In this document: in pieces, positions 45,780 to 55,786 of the stretch | How the letters are laid out: the number at the start of each line of letters is the position of its first letter | Position numbering within the stretch: position 1 is the stretch's first letter | DNA from: CAYOHR01 sp964512145 | Lineage (GTDB): Bacteria; Bacteroidota; Bacteroidia; Flavobacteriales_G; JALEGO01 | Length of the DNA stretch: 64,000 nucleotides | Assembly (NCBI GenBank): GCA_964512145.1 | Contig: CAZEIM010000005.1 | Coordinates: forward strand, 19,527 to 83,526 | Direction: 5' to 3' | Notes under the pieces: generated by a model | Database searches by the model: none | The model's input: only the letters and a program-made list of their open reading frames with translations | What the model was told of the DNA's origin: nothing | Program-made: the position numbers and the translations under genes

Positions 45780-47412
45780 AGTTTCTATTTATATTATTGT
45801 AACTTATTTTGCTATTAAAGCGAATGCTCTGTTTAGTCAATCCGTATTAAATAAAGGAGAGATTCACGGAAACTTTCAAATAGATGCTCAATTTTACAAT
45901 GAAGACACATTAATTAATGCAGCAGTTTCTCCAGAAAGACTTTCTAACAATGCCTTTGCTAATTTAATTTATACCAATGGTGATTTTATGGCCGGATTAC
46001 GATTTGAAAGCTACTTAAACACCTTGCAAGGTTTTTCTCCACAATACAATGGAACAGGTATTCCATATCGTTTCGCTACGTTTAAAAAAGATATGTTTAA
46101 AATAACTGCCGGAAGTTTTTACGAACAATTTGGAAGTGGAGTGTTATTAAGAAGCTACGAAGAAAGGGGGCTTGGGTATGATAATGCCTTTGATGGTGTG
46201 CAAGTAATAGTAAATCCTATAAAAGGTTTAATACTAAAAAGTTTAGTAGGAAAACAAAGAAAGTATTTTACAAAAGGGGAAGGAATTGTTAGGGGAATTG
46301 ATGGGGAATGGTTTTTAAACGAAACCTTCGACTCTCTTTCCGGTAAAATTAATATTTCATTGGGCGGAAGTTTTGTAAGTAAATATCAAGCAGATGAAAA
46401 TTCTCAATTTAATTTACCTGAAAATGTTGCGGCATTAAGCGGAAGAATCTCTATTTTTAATAACAAATTTAGAGTATTCGGAGAATATGCCTATAAAATA
46501 AACGACCCATCAACCAATAACGGTTATATTTATAAACCAGGAGAAGCACTAGTGGTTCAAATGTCTTATTTTACCAAAGGATTTGGTTTTTCAGCTGATT
46601 TTAAACGAATCGATAATATGAGTTTTCGATCAGAAAGAGATGCTATATTAAGTGATGTATTAATAAATTATATACCTGCATTTAACAGACAACATACGTA
46701 TAATTTATTAGCAACACTTTATCCATACGCTGTTCAACTAAACGGTGAAATAGGCGGGCAAACTGAACTATCCTATAATTTTCCGAAAGGAAGTTCATTA
46801 GGAGGTAAATACGGTACCAAAATACTTTTAAACTATTCGTTTGCATACAATTTAGACACTACATTGCTTAATGATTTAGAAAGCACTAGATATGGTTATA
46901 AAGCATCATTTTTTTCATTCGGAGAACAGTATTTTTCCGATATGAATGTAGAAATTCAAAAAAAGTGGAGTAAAAAAATCAGAACACTCTTCACCTATGC
47001 CAATTTAACGTATAATAAAGATGTTATAGAAGGAAAAATTAATTACGGCTTAATTCACTCTAATGTTGGTGTAATAGACTTTTCTTATAAAATAAATTCA
47101 AAACACAACATCAGAAGTGAAGTTCAAGGATTATTTACCAAACAAGATCAAGGCAACTGGGGTACTGTTTTGGTAGAGTATACTTTTGCTCCTCACTGGT
47201 TTTTTGCTGTAATGGATCAATATAATTATGGAAATAAAGATGAAAGCCTTCGATTACATTACTTCATAACCTCTTGTGGTTACATGAAAGATACTCAGAG
47301 AATTTCTTTAACCTATGGAAGGCAACGAGCGGGAATTTTTTGCGTTGGAGGAGTATGCCGAAATGTACCCGCTTCCAATGGATTAACATTAACGATTACC
47401 AGCACATTTTAA
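45739..47412 (+). CDS. DUF6029-family outer-membrane beta-barrel protein
   Basis: About 557 residues. The frame is open to 45685, but ATG 45739 (MNYLSKSRKLQ) gives a sensible signal peptide ending in ANALFSQ. The mature protein is rich in alternating aromatic and polar residues, as in a large outer-membrane barrel, and resembles DUF6029 proteins of Bacteroidota (GSFYEQFGSGVLLRSYEERGL, DNAFDGVQV). Function is unknown. These proteins usually occur beside TlpA and Omp28 genes, as here, which suggests a shared extracytoplasmic complex or T9SS-linked role. Confidence 0.7.
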   Translation: MNYLSKSRKLQIHKVSIYIIVTYFAIKANALFSQSVLNKGEIHGNFQIDAQFYNEDTLINAAVSPERLSNNAFANLIYTNGDFMAGLRFESYLNTLQGFSPQYNGTGIPYRFATFKKDMFKITAGSFYEQFGSGVLLRSYEERGLGYDNAFDGVQVIVNPIKGLILKSLVGKQRKYFTKGEGIVRGIDGEWFLNETFDSLSGKINISLGGSFVSKYQADENSQFNLPENVAALSGRISIFNNKFRVFGEYAYKINDPSTNNGYIYKPGEALVVQMSYFTKGFGFSADFKRIDNMSFRSERDAILSDVLINYIPAFNRQHTYNLLATLYPYAVQLNGEIGGQTELSYNFPKGSSLGGKYGTKILLNYSFAYNLDTTLLNDLESTRYGYKASFFSFGEQYFSDMNVEIQKKWSKKIRTLFTYANLTYNKDVIEGKINYGLIHSNVGVIDFSYKINSKHNIRSEVQGLFTKQDQGNWGTVLVEYTFAPHWFFAVMDQYNYGNKDESLRLHYFITSCGYMKDTQRISLTYGRQRAGIFCVGGVCRNVPASNGLTLTITSTF

Positions 47413-47417
47413 TTAAT

Positions 47418-48269
47418 ATGAAGTATATTTTAATGATTATTTCAATGTATTTTACTTTACAATCATGCGATAAAATACAACAACCCATAGAAAAAAAAGA
47501 CCTTATAGAGGTGCCTGATAGTATTTTGTATGATACAGTATTTTCAGAAAAATCAAATTCTAAAAAAATTATGTTGTTAGAAGAATTTACTGGTTTTAAA
47601 TGTCCTAATTGCCCTGATGGAACAAAAAAACTAAATCAATTATTAAACACATATAGTGACCAGTTAATTGCGGTTTCTATTCATGCGGGGATTTTTGCAG
47701 TACCTACATCCAATAGCGCAGACAATTCATTTACAAATGATTATAGAACAAATGACGGAGAAACTTATATGGAAACATTTTTAGTGGAAGGATTTCCATC
47801 GGGTATGGTAAACCGAATGTTTTCTGGAAATAAGTTTGTAGTAGGAAAAGATGAATGGGAAACCCGAATAAACGTTTTAAAAGATGAAACACCAAAATAT
47901 TCAGTGCAATTTTTAAACTTATACAACGATTCTTTGAATATTTTAAAAACTGAAATCACATTAAATAAACTAACCTCTTTAACAGAACCGGTTAAGGTAT
48001 CAGCATTCATTATTGAAAATAAAATCATAGACTGGCAAATTGACAATGCCAACATATTAAGTGATTACGAGCATAACTATGTATTAAGAAGAACACTAAA
48101 CGGAACATGGGGAGATGATGTTATTTGGAATGATAATACCTTTATGGTATCATATCAAATAAATCCAGAAACTACTTGGAATTTACAAAATACTCAAGTC
48201 GTTGTATTTGTATACAATTCCGATACAAAAGAAATTTATCAAAGCAACATAGCTCGTATTACTTCATGA
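47418..48269 (+). CDS. Omp28-related lipoprotein
   Basis: About 283 residues from ATG 47418, with a lipoprotein signal (MIISMYFTLQSC). The body has a thioredoxin-like start typical of Omp28 proteins: LLEEFTGFKCPNCPDGTKKLNQ (CxxC) followed by AVSIHAG. Omp28 is an outer-membrane lipoprotein of the phylum, first described in oral anaerobes. The frame is open further upstream (47274), but that part overlaps the DUF6029 gene and has no signal. The stop overlaps the next start (ATGA). Confidence 0.85.
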   Translation: MKYILMIISMYFTLQSCDKIQQPIEKKDLIEVPDSILYDTVFSEKSNSKKIMLLEEFTGFKCPNCPDGTKKLNQLLNTYSDQLIAVSIHAGIFAVPTSNSADNSFTNDYRTNDGETYMETFLVEGFPSGMVNRMFSGNKFVVGKDEWETRINVLKDETPKYSVQFLNLYNDSLNILKTEITLNKLTSLTEPVKVSAFIIENKIIDWQIDNANILSDYEHNYVLRRTLNGTWGDDVIWNDNTFMVSYQINPETTWNLQNTQVVVFVYNSDTKEIYQSNIARITS

Positions 48270-48859
48270 GTTATAACATAATTAGATTCATTTTAATATG
48301 TACAGTATGTATATACTCAACATTTGCTTTTTCACAAGAAGATTTTTATATAAAATTGGCAAATTCGGCAGAAGGGTTAACTCATCAACATGTACAGTAT
48401 GACGGTTCCTATTATACCATTTCTTATCCAAACGGAGATGTTCCTTCAAATAAAGGAGTTTGTACAGATGTAGTTATAAGAGCGTACCGAAAAATGGACA
48501 TCGATTTACAAAAAGAAGTACATGAAGATATGAAAGCCAATTTTCAAGTATATCCTAAACATTGGGGATTAAAAACTACCGACAAAAATATTGACCACCG
48601 TAGAGTTCCTAACTTAATGACTTTTTTTAAAAGAAAAGGGGTTGTAAAGTCCATTACTCAAAACCCTAAAGATTATGCTCCCGGAGACATTGTATGTTGG
48701 GATTTAGGTAGAGGAATTACACACATTGGAATTGTTGTAAATAAAAAATCAACCGATCAAAATAGATATTTAATAGCACATAATATTGGAGCGGGTCAAG
48801 TAATAGAAGATTGCTTATTTTCTTACACAATTATTGGACATTATCAATTTAAAAAATAA
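48266..48859 (+). CDS. DUF1287 protein (putative cell-wall amidase fold)
   Basis: About 197 residues from ATG 48266, with a signal peptide (ICTVCIYSTFAFSQ). The mature part has GVCTDVVIRAYRKM (~68), VCWDLGRGITHIGIV and the AHNIGAGQ end, which fit the NlpC/P60-like fold of DUF1287, with Cys and His as likely catalytic residues. Members are presumed to act on peptidoglycan in the periplasm. It is coupled to the Omp28 gene by a 4-base overlap; a longer upstream frame lacks a signal and overlaps that gene. Confidence 0.8.
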   Translation: MSYNIIRFILICTVCIYSTFAFSQEDFYIKLANSAEGLTHQHVQYDGSYYTISYPNGDVPSNKGVCTDVVIRAYRKMDIDLQKEVHEDMKANFQVYPKHWGLKTTDKNIDHRRVPNLMTFFKRKGVVKSITQNPKDYAPGDIVCWDLGRGITHIGIVVNKKSTDQNRYLIAHNIGAGQVIEDCLFSYTIIGHYQFKK

Positions 48860-48863
48860 CTTC

Positions 48864-49211
48864 ATGAAAACTCTAATTTTTCAATTGTTTGTAATCGTTT
48901 GTTTTATATTTTCTTCATTTAAAACATATTCACAAAAAATATACTCTGTAAAATACGAAAGTCAAGCCGATATAAAGGTATTTGTTGTGGACTATGAAAG
49001 CCAGGCAGATTTATTGGTATATAAAGTAAAATATGAAAGTCAAGCGGGTAAAAATAATGGAAAGTGGTTCTTTACCGAATATGAAAGTCAAGCCGATAAA
49101 AAGATATACTTTGTAAAATACGAAAGTCAAGCTGAATTAAAGATATATTTTGTAAAGTACGAAAGCCAAGCGGGTTGGAAAAATGAATCGAAACAACATT
49201 TGATGTATTAA
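48864..49211 (+). CDS. DUF6150-like secreted YESQAD-repeat protein
   Basis: A 115-residue protein from ATG 48864 with a signal peptide ending near KTYSQ. The mature part is almost wholly six copies of [K/D/E]YESQA[D/E/G], five spaced 13 residues and one 16, each followed by a short beta-strand such as IKVFVVD or KIYFVK. This regular strand-turn pattern suggests a small beta-solenoid or a stacked beta-sheet. The family (DUF6150) has no known function. It is the last gene of the TlpA operon and converges with pyrD. Confidence 0.8.
   Translation: MKTLIFQLFVIVCFIFSSFKTYSQKIYSVKYESQADIKVFVVDYESQADLLVYKVKYESQAGKNNGKWFFTEYESQADKKIYFVKYESQAELKIYFVKYESQAGWKNESKQHLMY
48954..49177 (+). repeat. Six short tandem repeats encoding YESQA motifs
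   Basis: TA(T/C)GAAAG(T/C)CA(A/G)GC recurs six times, mostly every 39 bases. Synonymous differences between copies show that the protein pattern is kept by selection. Confidence 0.85.
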
Positions 49212-49217
49212 AACTCA

Positions 49218-50213
49218 TCAAATACTTGAAGCAATTTTTTTAACAACACTTGGTCCTTCATAAATTAAACCAGTATATAGCTGAACCAAATCAGCACCAG
49301 CATCTAATTTTTCCTTGGCATCGGCCACAGAAAATATACCTCCTACACCAATTATAACATATTCTTTCGGTAATAATTTTCTTAAAAAACGAATAATATG
49401 AGTGCTTTTATTTTGCAAGGGTTTACCGCTTAAACCTCCTAAACCAATTTTTTGAAGTAACTTATTATCAGTAACAAGTCCTGTTCTATCAATCGTTGTA
49501 TTTGTAGCAATTACTCCGGAAATTTTAGTTTGTTTAATTACCTCAACAATATCTTTTAATTCTTGCTCGTTTAAATCGGGGGCTATTTTTAATAAAATAG
49601 GTTTAGATTGTTTTTTTTGTAATTCTTGTTCTTGTAAACTACTTAATATATGTATTAATGAAGATTTTTCTTGTAAAGCTCTAAGACCTGGTGTGTTTGG
49701 AGAGCTAACATTTACCACAAAATAATCTACATAAGGAAATAATTTATTAAAGCAAATACAATAATCATTAACTGCTAATTCATTGGGAGTAATTTTATTT
49801 TTTCCAATATTGCCTCCAACAATAATGTGTTTTGGCCTATTTTTTAGCCTCTCAACAATTTTATCTACGCCATCATTATTAAACCCCATGCGGTTAATAA
49901 TAGCAAGGTCTAAGGGTAACCTAAACAATCGTGGCAATTCATTACCGGCTTGAGGCAATGGAGTGACCGTACCTATTTCAATAAATCCAAAACCTAATTT
50001 TGGCAACCAGTGCAACATAGTTGCATTTTTATCAAATCCAGCTGCTAAGCCTACTTTATTAGGAAAAAATAAATTCATATGTTTTTGCGGATTATTCGTT
50101 TTTTTTGGGAATGGCACAAAAACATACACCAAGCGAGCAACTGAAGCAGTTAAATAATGAGCTGTTTCAGGAGAAAAAAGAAATAAAAAAAAACAAAAAA
50201 ATTGATATATCAT
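49218..50213 (-). CDS. pyrD: Dihydroorotate dehydrogenase (quinone)
   Basis: A 331-residue class 2 enzyme oxidising dihydroorotate to orotate in pyrimidine synthesis, with electrons going to quinone. Seen are the membrane-associating helical N-terminus, NKVGLAAGFDKNA (~50), the catalytic Ser region VNVSSPNTPGLRALQ (~163), ATNTTIDR (~240) and GVGGIFSVADA near the C-terminus. Length is normal for class 2. Converges with the DUF6150 gene and is divergent from the T9SS cargo gene. Confidence 0.93.
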   Translation of the reverse strand: MIYQFFCFFLFLFSPETAHYLTASVARLVYVFVPFPKKTNNPQKHMNLFFPNKVGLAAGFDKNATMLHWLPKLGFGFIEIGTVTPLPQAGNELPRLFRLPLDLAIINRMGFNNDGVDKIVERLKNRPKHIIVGGNIGKNKITPNELAVNDYCICFNKLFPYVDYFVVNVSSPNTPGLRALQEKSSLIHILSSLQEQELQKKQSKPILLKIAPDLNEQELKDIVEVIKQTKISGVIATNTTIDRTGLVTDNKLLQKIGLGGLSGKPLQNKSTHIIRFLRKLLPKEYVIIGVGGIFSVADAKEKLDAGADLVQLYTGLIYEGPSVVKKIASSI

Positions 50214-50236
50214 AATAACAGAAATAAAAATAATGT

Positions 50237-50244
50237 TAATTTTG
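50237..50244 (+). promoter_or_regulatory. -7 box for T9SS cargo gene
   Basis: TAATTTTG is a perfect TAnnTTTG, 19 bases upstream of ATG 50264. No -33 match is evident. Confidence 0.4.
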
Positions 50245-50263
50245 AAATTCTTAAAAAAATACC

Positions 50264-52342
50264 ATGAAAAAAATAAATTTATATATTCTAATTACTTTAT
50301 CAATATACAGCAATATTAATGCTCAACAAAATATTCAAAAAGAATCAAAACAACAAGCGGCATTTACTAGAAGCATTTTAACTGAAACAATAGCAGTAGC
50401 TGACCAAACGGATGTACCATCTACATTAACCGTAATTTGGAATGAAGATTTTGGTGGAGGATTACCATCCGATTGGATAAACTCGGGTACTCCGTCAACT
50501 GCATTATGGGAATACAGAGGCCCATCCACATCGCCCAATGATACTGTTGGAGGGCAAGGAGGTTGCTCAGATGGAACTCCCATTGAGTCTGCAACAAGAT
50601 CGAACGGATTTATGATTTTTGACTCAAACTTTTTAGATGCCGGATTTAGTAGTTGTGGTACTGGCAATGGAACCGGAACTGCAGCAGCACCTCATACCGG
50701 AGTTTTAGAAAGTCCTATTATAGATTTAAGCTCAACTGTAGGTAAAGGATTAATTTTGTCTTTTCACAGCTTTATGCGAAACTTCCAAGCAAGTGAATAT
50801 GTTTATATAAGTAACGATAGTGGCTTAACATGGACACAAATATGGGCTGATGAAGTTTTTCCAAATGAAGAAAATGACCCGGCTAATAAAGAATTTATAA
50901 ATATTACACCATGGGCATCGGGACAGGCAAACGTTAAATTGCGTTTTGTATTTGAAGGCGAGTATTATCAATGGATGATTGATGATATTTCAATTTCAGA
51001 AGGCTTACATAATGACATGCTCATATCAAAAACATTTATCGATGGGTATGATCTTGTAAAAAGAGAGTACTATTCACGAATTCCCATTGACTTAATTAAT
51101 TCAGATACATTAACCCTTACCTCTATTAACTACAATTATGGAAAAAACGATCAACCCAATGTGAAAACTGTATTTGAGGTAAAAAGAGGAGCAACATTTT
51201 GCTTTTCTGACACAGTAACTAATCCATTAGTTGCAAGTGCTGATAGAGATACTGTTTTTTCTGCTGACTTTATGAACACCTGTGATAAAGGAAACCTAGT
51301 ATTTACCTATAAGGTATTATCAGATTCTACTGATAATAATAATGTTAACAACACCATAAACAGAAATATAATCATAACTGACTCTACATTGGCAAGAGAT
51401 AATCAAACTATACAGTGGGTGTATACATATAGTACTGATAGAGCTATTGGTATGTATTTTAATATTGAACAAGACATGGTATTGTCTTCCTTCTCCGCTT
51501 CTTTGTATAATCCAACCGGAAGCGATGCAATTGGCTCATTATTGAATTTTTCATTTTATAGATTTGAAGATGATGGATCATTGACTTTGGTAACTCAAAA
51601 TGATTTTTATGAAGTAAAATCGACTGATGTCGTTTCTTCAGCTACATTAAAAACTTTTAGAGTACCCCCTGTAGCTTTAACAAAGGGAGACTATATGGCT
51701 GCAATTGAGGTAGTTTTTGGTTCTTTATATATTCTAACCGAAGCAACATTTGCGCCAAGCGGATATGTACTTAATACAACAAACTTTTACGATCAAACAC
51801 TTTGGAGAACTGCCAGTCACCATATTCCACTTATTAGATTAAATTTTAATGCATGTGCCATTTTTAATGTTTTATTTTCGAAAAGTAATCCAAATGGAGG
51901 AGATAATGGAACGATAACGGCAAACCCCTCTGGAGGAAAAGAACCTTATAGTTATCAATGGGCAACAGGTGATACCACAAAATCCATTAATGGATTATCT
52001 AAAGGAGTATATTATGTTACAGTAACCGATGCCAATGGATGTAGTAAAACAGACAGTGTAACGTTAGTTGCTGTTGGAATTAACGAAAAATATAATAATT
52101 CGAATATACTAGTGTACCCTAATCCTTCTGACGAAGTAATTCATATTTCTTCATTAAATACGTTAGATATTATTGAAAAAGTATCTATAATAAATATTGT
52201 TGGGCAAGAAGTATTTACCAATACATTCCGAGAAAATCTTGTGCAAATAAAAAGTTCACAACTGGTAAATGGTATATACAGTATTAAAGTGTATACAGCT
52301 GATGGTGGTGTTTCAACAAAACAAATAGTAATTAAACACTAA
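50264..52342 (+). CDS. Secreted T9SS cargo protein with MAM-like, SprB-type and Por sorting domains
   Basis: A 692-residue protein. After the signal peptide, residues ~55-255 look like a MAM/jelly-roll domain (NEDFGGGLPSDW, SPIIDLSS, MIDDISISEG). A beta-rich middle follows, then a SprB-type repeat (SNPNGGDNGTITANPSGGKEPYSYQW to TVTDANGCSKTDSV, ~545-605). The last ~80 residues are a Por secretion C-terminal domain (VYPNPSDEVIHI ... SIKVYTADGG ... KQIVIKH), which targets it for type IX export and cell-surface attachment. No enzyme motif is seen; an adhesin or carbohydrate-binding role is likely. Confidence 0.88.
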   Translation: MKKINLYILITLSIYSNINAQQNIQKESKQQAAFTRSILTETIAVADQTDVPSTLTVIWNEDFGGGLPSDWINSGTPSTALWEYRGPSTSPNDTVGGQGGCSDGTPIESATRSNGFMIFDSNFLDAGFSSCGTGNGTGTAAAPHTGVLESPIIDLSSTVGKGLILSFHSFMRNFQASEYVYISNDSGLTWTQIWADEVFPNEENDPANKEFINITPWASGQANVKLRFVFEGEYYQWMIDDISISEGLHNDMLISKTFIDGYDLVKREYYSRIPIDLINSDTLTLTSINYNYGKNDQPNVKTVFEVKRGATFCFSDTVTNPLVASADRDTVFSADFMNTCDKGNLVFTYKVLSDSTDNNNVNNTINRNIIITDSTLARDNQTIQWVYTYSTDRAIGMYFNIEQDMVLSSFSASLYNPTGSDAIGSLLNFSFYRFEDDGSLTLVTQNDFYEVKSTDVVSSATLKTFRVPPVALTKGDYMAAIEVVFGSLYILTEATFAPSGYVLNTTNFYDQTLWRTASHHIPLIRLNFNACAIFNVLFSKSNPNGGDNGTITANPSGGKEPYSYQWATGDTTKSINGLSKGVYYVTVTDANGCSKTDSVTLVAVGINEKYNNSNILVYPNPSDEVIHISSLNTLDIIEKVSIINIVGQEVFTNTFRENLVQIKSSQLVNGIYSIKVYTADGGVSTKQIVIKH

Positions 52343-52444
52343 TCAATTATAGATATTACTATAAAAAACACACAATTCAAAAGATAAGATTTTAATGTAG
52401 TAAATGATTTATTCAAAAGTTAATGTTGAATTAACAATATATCA

Positions 52445-55400
52445 TTAAATACCATCAACCTCAACTTGTGTGCTATGATGTATTTTTATAAGTATATCTA
52501 ACGCATTTTGAATGGTTGCTACATTAGAAATTGTTAAATATAATTTATCAGCTTTTTGTTTTAGTTGCATGTTACGCTGAAGTTGGATATATTTTAATAC
52601 TTCCTGAAAAACTGGGGATTTGTAATAGTAGGCATTAGGATTAGAAATAAAATATGCTACTAAATTCTTATTTTTTAAAGTAATTCGTTCAAAACCACTC
52701 TTTTTAGCATACCATTGTAAACGAACTCCATCCAATAAATTATTTACTTGTTTTGGTAGCGCGCCAAAACGATCGACTAGTCGATTAGAATATTTCTCTA
52801 AATCATCTTCATTATGAATATCTGATAATTCTTTATAAAGCATTAATCGTTCTGTCACATTATTAATATAATAATCTGGAAATAAAAGTTCTAAATCGGT
52901 ATCTAATTGACATTCATCCACAAAATCTGTCTTTTTTTCCAACTCTTCTTTAAACACTTCTTTAAACTCATCTTCTTTCAATTCTTGTATGGCTTCATGT
53001 AATATTTTTTGATACGTTTCATATCCCATTTCAGAAATAAAACCAGATTGATCAGCTCCCAATAAATCTCCGGCTCCACGTATATCTAAATCCCTCATAG
53101 ATATTTGAAATCCGCTTCCCAAATCGGTAAACTGCTCGATCACTTTTAGTCGTTTTCTGGAATCAGAAGAAATTACTGAAAGAGGGGGCGTTATTAAATA
53201 ACAGTAAGCCTTTTTATTGGATCTCCCCACCCTACCCCTCATTTGATGTAAATCACTTAATCCAAACATATGTGCATCATGAATAATCATAGTATTTGCA
53301 TTGGGAACATCTAATCCTGATTCAACAATAGTGGTAGATATTAATACGTCATAAACTCCATCCATAAATTTTAAAATAATATCTTCCAAATCTTCAGGGT
53401 TCATTTGCCCATGACCAACAGCAATACTTACTTCGGGACATAATCTTTTTATTAACTGAGCAATATCTTGCAAACTACTTACTCTGTTATGAATAAAAAA
53501 CACTTGTCCAGACCGAGATACCTCATGATATATAGCTTTTTGTATTACTTCTTCATTAAATGTATGCAATTCAGTTTGTACAGGCTGACGATTTGGAGGT
53601 GGAGTACTAATTACCGATAAATCTCTGGCACTCATTAATGAAAATTGTAATGTCCTGGGGATAGGTGTAGCTGTTAATGTTAAAGTATCCACATTGGTTT
53701 TTATAGTTTTTAACTTATCCTTTACCCCTACTCCAAATTTATGCTCCTCATCTATAATTAACAACCCTAAATCCTTAAATACAACATCTTTACTAACTAA
53801 GCGATGGGTACCAATAATAATGTCAATTTTTCCCTCCTTTAATTTATCTAGTGTTTCTTTTTGCTGCTTTACCGATTTAAATCGATTAAGATAATCTACA
53901 GTACATGGAAAATCTTCTAATCTTTTGCTAAACGTTTTATAATGCTGTAAAGTTAATATGGTAGTTGGTGCCAAAACAACTACTTGTTTTCCATCTAAAA
54001 CTGCCTTAAAAGCGGCACGAATAGCTACTTCCGTTTTGCCAAAACCAACATCCCCACACACCAACCTATCCATTGGATAAGGTTTTTCCATATCTAGTTT
54101 TATGTCTTGGATAGCTTTTATTTGATCTGGAGTGTCTTCGTAAATAAATGATGATTCTAACTCTGTTTGAAGGTAATTATCCGGTGAAAAAGCAAAACCT
54201 TTTACCGTTTTTCGTTGCGCATATAACTTAATTAAATCAAATGCTACTTGTTTTAATTTCTTTTTTGTGTTTTGCTTTAAACTTTGCCAAGCTTTTGATC
54301 CTAACTTATCTAATGAAGGAGCTTTGCCTTCTTTTCCGGTGTATTTAGCAATTTTATGTAACGAATGTATATTTACGTACAATAAATCATTTTCTTTATA
54401 TATAATTCGTATTGCCTCTTGAGTATTTCCGTGAATATTAATTTTTTCAAGTCCATCGTAAACCCCTACCCCATGCTGAATATGGGTAACATAATCCCCT
54501 TTTTGTAAATTGATTAAATCTTTTAAAGAAACTACTTGTTGAGCTTTTTGGTATCCTTCCTTAAGAGTGTACCTATGGTATCTTTCAAAAATTTGATGAT
54601 CGGTGTAGCATACTAATTTAGTATTATGATCTATATACCCTTCGTGCAAAGAGATATTCATGGATGAAAAAAACACTTCTTTTCCAATATTTTCAAATAT
54701 GGAATATAATCTTTCAATTTGCTTGGCATTGGAAGAAAACAAAATATTCTTGTAGCCCTTTTTAGTATTTTCATTGAAGTTTTCCATCAACTGATCAAAC
54801 TTCTTTTTAAATAAAGGTTGTGGCGTTTGATTAAAAACAAATTGTTCTCGATTAGGAAATAAAGAGGTATTAGAGCTTTCTAAAACATTAAATGAAAAAC
54901 AAGTGCGTAAAATTTCATCCGGTGATTGATAATAATTTTCAACATTTACTTTAGAAGTAATAGAGGCGCTGTTTTTAATAGTATATTCTTTCTGAATAAT
55001 ATCATACATAAAGTATGAGTCCTTTATATATAAAATACTTTGCGAAGGAATAAACTCAAAAAAAGAACATCTAGATTTTGTCCATTCGCTATGATTAATA
55101 TCTGGAATTAAAACTACCTTCGCTAACTTTTTTACCGAGAGTTGGGTAGAAGTATTAAAGCTTCTAATAGACTCAACCATATCTCCAAAAAATTCAATTC
55201 TATATGGGTTTTCATCAGCATAAGAAAATACATCTACAATTCCCCCTCTAACAGAGAATTGTCCTGGTTGATAGACAAAATCAACATGTTCAAAACCTAA
55301 TTCCACTAAAAATTCAGAGATAAAATCAATCGAATAGTCTTTTTGAATTAATATTTCTAAAGTATTTTGTTGTAAATTTTGTTGTGTAATAACTTTTTCA

Positions 55401-55786
55401 AAAATAGCTTCAGGATAAGTAACAACAATACATGGAGTGTTTCGAGTATTGATAGCATTTAAAGTTTCGGAACGAGTTAAGTCGTTTGCATGATCTTTTT
55501 CATCTGTTAGCCAAGAATATTTATTAGATGCAGGATAATATAGTATCGATTGCTCTCCTAAAATATTTACTAAATCAGTATAAAAATATGCCGCTTCTTC
55601 TGAATCGTTCAAAATACAAACAAAGGTGGTTTGTATTTCTTTAAACAAATTAACAAGTGTTACAGAAAGTCCTGATCCAACTAAGTTTTTAAAATGAATT
55701 TTTACATCCTTGTGTTGATTTAATAATTCAATACAACGATTACTTTGATCAGAAACAGAAAGATTCAAAAACTCCTGAACATTCAT
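52445..55786 (-). CDS. mfd: Transcription-repair coupling factor
   Basis: A 1113-residue Mfd. The N-terminal UvrB-like part holds VRGGIVDVFSYADENPYRIEFFG (~160). The RNA-polymerase-interacting domain (GDYVTHIQHGVGVYDG ~430) is followed by the RecG-like motor with GDVGFGKTEVA (~598), IIDEEHKFGV (~695), TATPIPRTL and QMRGRVGRS, and the C-terminal TRCF domain. Mfd removes stalled RNA polymerase and recruits UvrA. Its start overlaps the porT stop by one base (TAATG), so it is last in the aspC-rfaE1-ubiE-porT-mfd transcript. Confidence 0.96.
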   Translation of the reverse strand: MNVQEFLNLSVSDQSNRCIELLNQHKDVKIHFKNLVGSGLSVTLVNLFKEIQTTFVCILNDSEEAAYFYTDLVNILGEQSILYYPASNKYSWLTDEKDHANDLTRSETLNAINTRNTPCIVVTYPEAIFEKVITQQNLQQNTLEILIQKDYSIDFISEFLVELGFEHVDFVYQPGQFSVRGGIVDVFSYADENPYRIEFFGDMVESIRSFNTSTQLSVKKLAKVVLIPDINHSEWTKSRCSFFEFIPSQSILYIKDSYFMYDIIQKEYTIKNSASITSKVNVENYYQSPDEILRTCFSFNVLESSNTSLFPNREQFVFNQTPQPLFKKKFDQLMENFNENTKKGYKNILFSSNAKQIERLYSIFENIGKEVFFSSMNISLHEGYIDHNTKLVCYTDHQIFERYHRYTLKEGYQKAQQVVSLKDLINLQKGDYVTHIQHGVGVYDGLEKINIHGNTQEAIRIIYKENDLLYVNIHSLHKIAKYTGKEGKAPSLDKLGSKAWQSLKQNTKKKLKQVAFDLIKLYAQRKTVKGFAFSPDNYLQTELESSFIYEDTPDQIKAIQDIKLDMEKPYPMDRLVCGDVGFGKTEVAIRAAFKAVLDGKQVVVLAPTTILTLQHYKTFSKRLEDFPCTVDYLNRFKSVKQQKETLDKLKEGKIDIIIGTHRLVSKDVVFKDLGLLIIDEEHKFGVGVKDKLKTIKTNVDTLTLTATPIPRTLQFSLMSARDLSVISTPPPNRQPVQTELHTFNEEVIQKAIYHEVSRSGQVFFIHNRVSSLQDIAQLIKRLCPEVSIAVGHGQMNPEDLEDIILKFMDGVYDVLISTTIVESGLDVPNANTMIIHDAHMFGLSDLHQMRGRVGRSNKKAYCYLITPPLSVISSDSRKRLKVIEQFTDLGSGFQISMRDLDIRGAGDLLGADQSGFISEMGYETYQKILHEAIQELKEDEFKEVFKEELEKKTDFVDECQLDTDLELLFPDYYINNVTERLMLYKELSDIHNEDDLEKYSNRLVDRFGALPKQVNNLLDGVRLQWYAKKSGFERITLKNKNLVAYFISNPNAYYYKSPVFQEVLKYIQLQRNMQLKQKADKLYLTISNVATIQNALDILIKIHHSTQVEVDGI

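Noticed and set aside
47274..47417. Upstream extension of the Omp28 frame
   Set aside because: It overlaps the DUF6029 gene; ATG 47418 starts a proper lipoprotein signal.
48176..48265. Upstream extension of the DUF1287 frame
   Set aside because: It overlaps the Omp28 gene and lacks a signal peptide; ATG 48266 overlaps the previous stop as ATGA.
52343..52444. GTTAAT/ATTAAC hairpin (52419-52435) between the T9SS cargo gene and mfd as a terminator
   Set aside because: The stem is only six AT pairs and no T-run follows; too weak to call.
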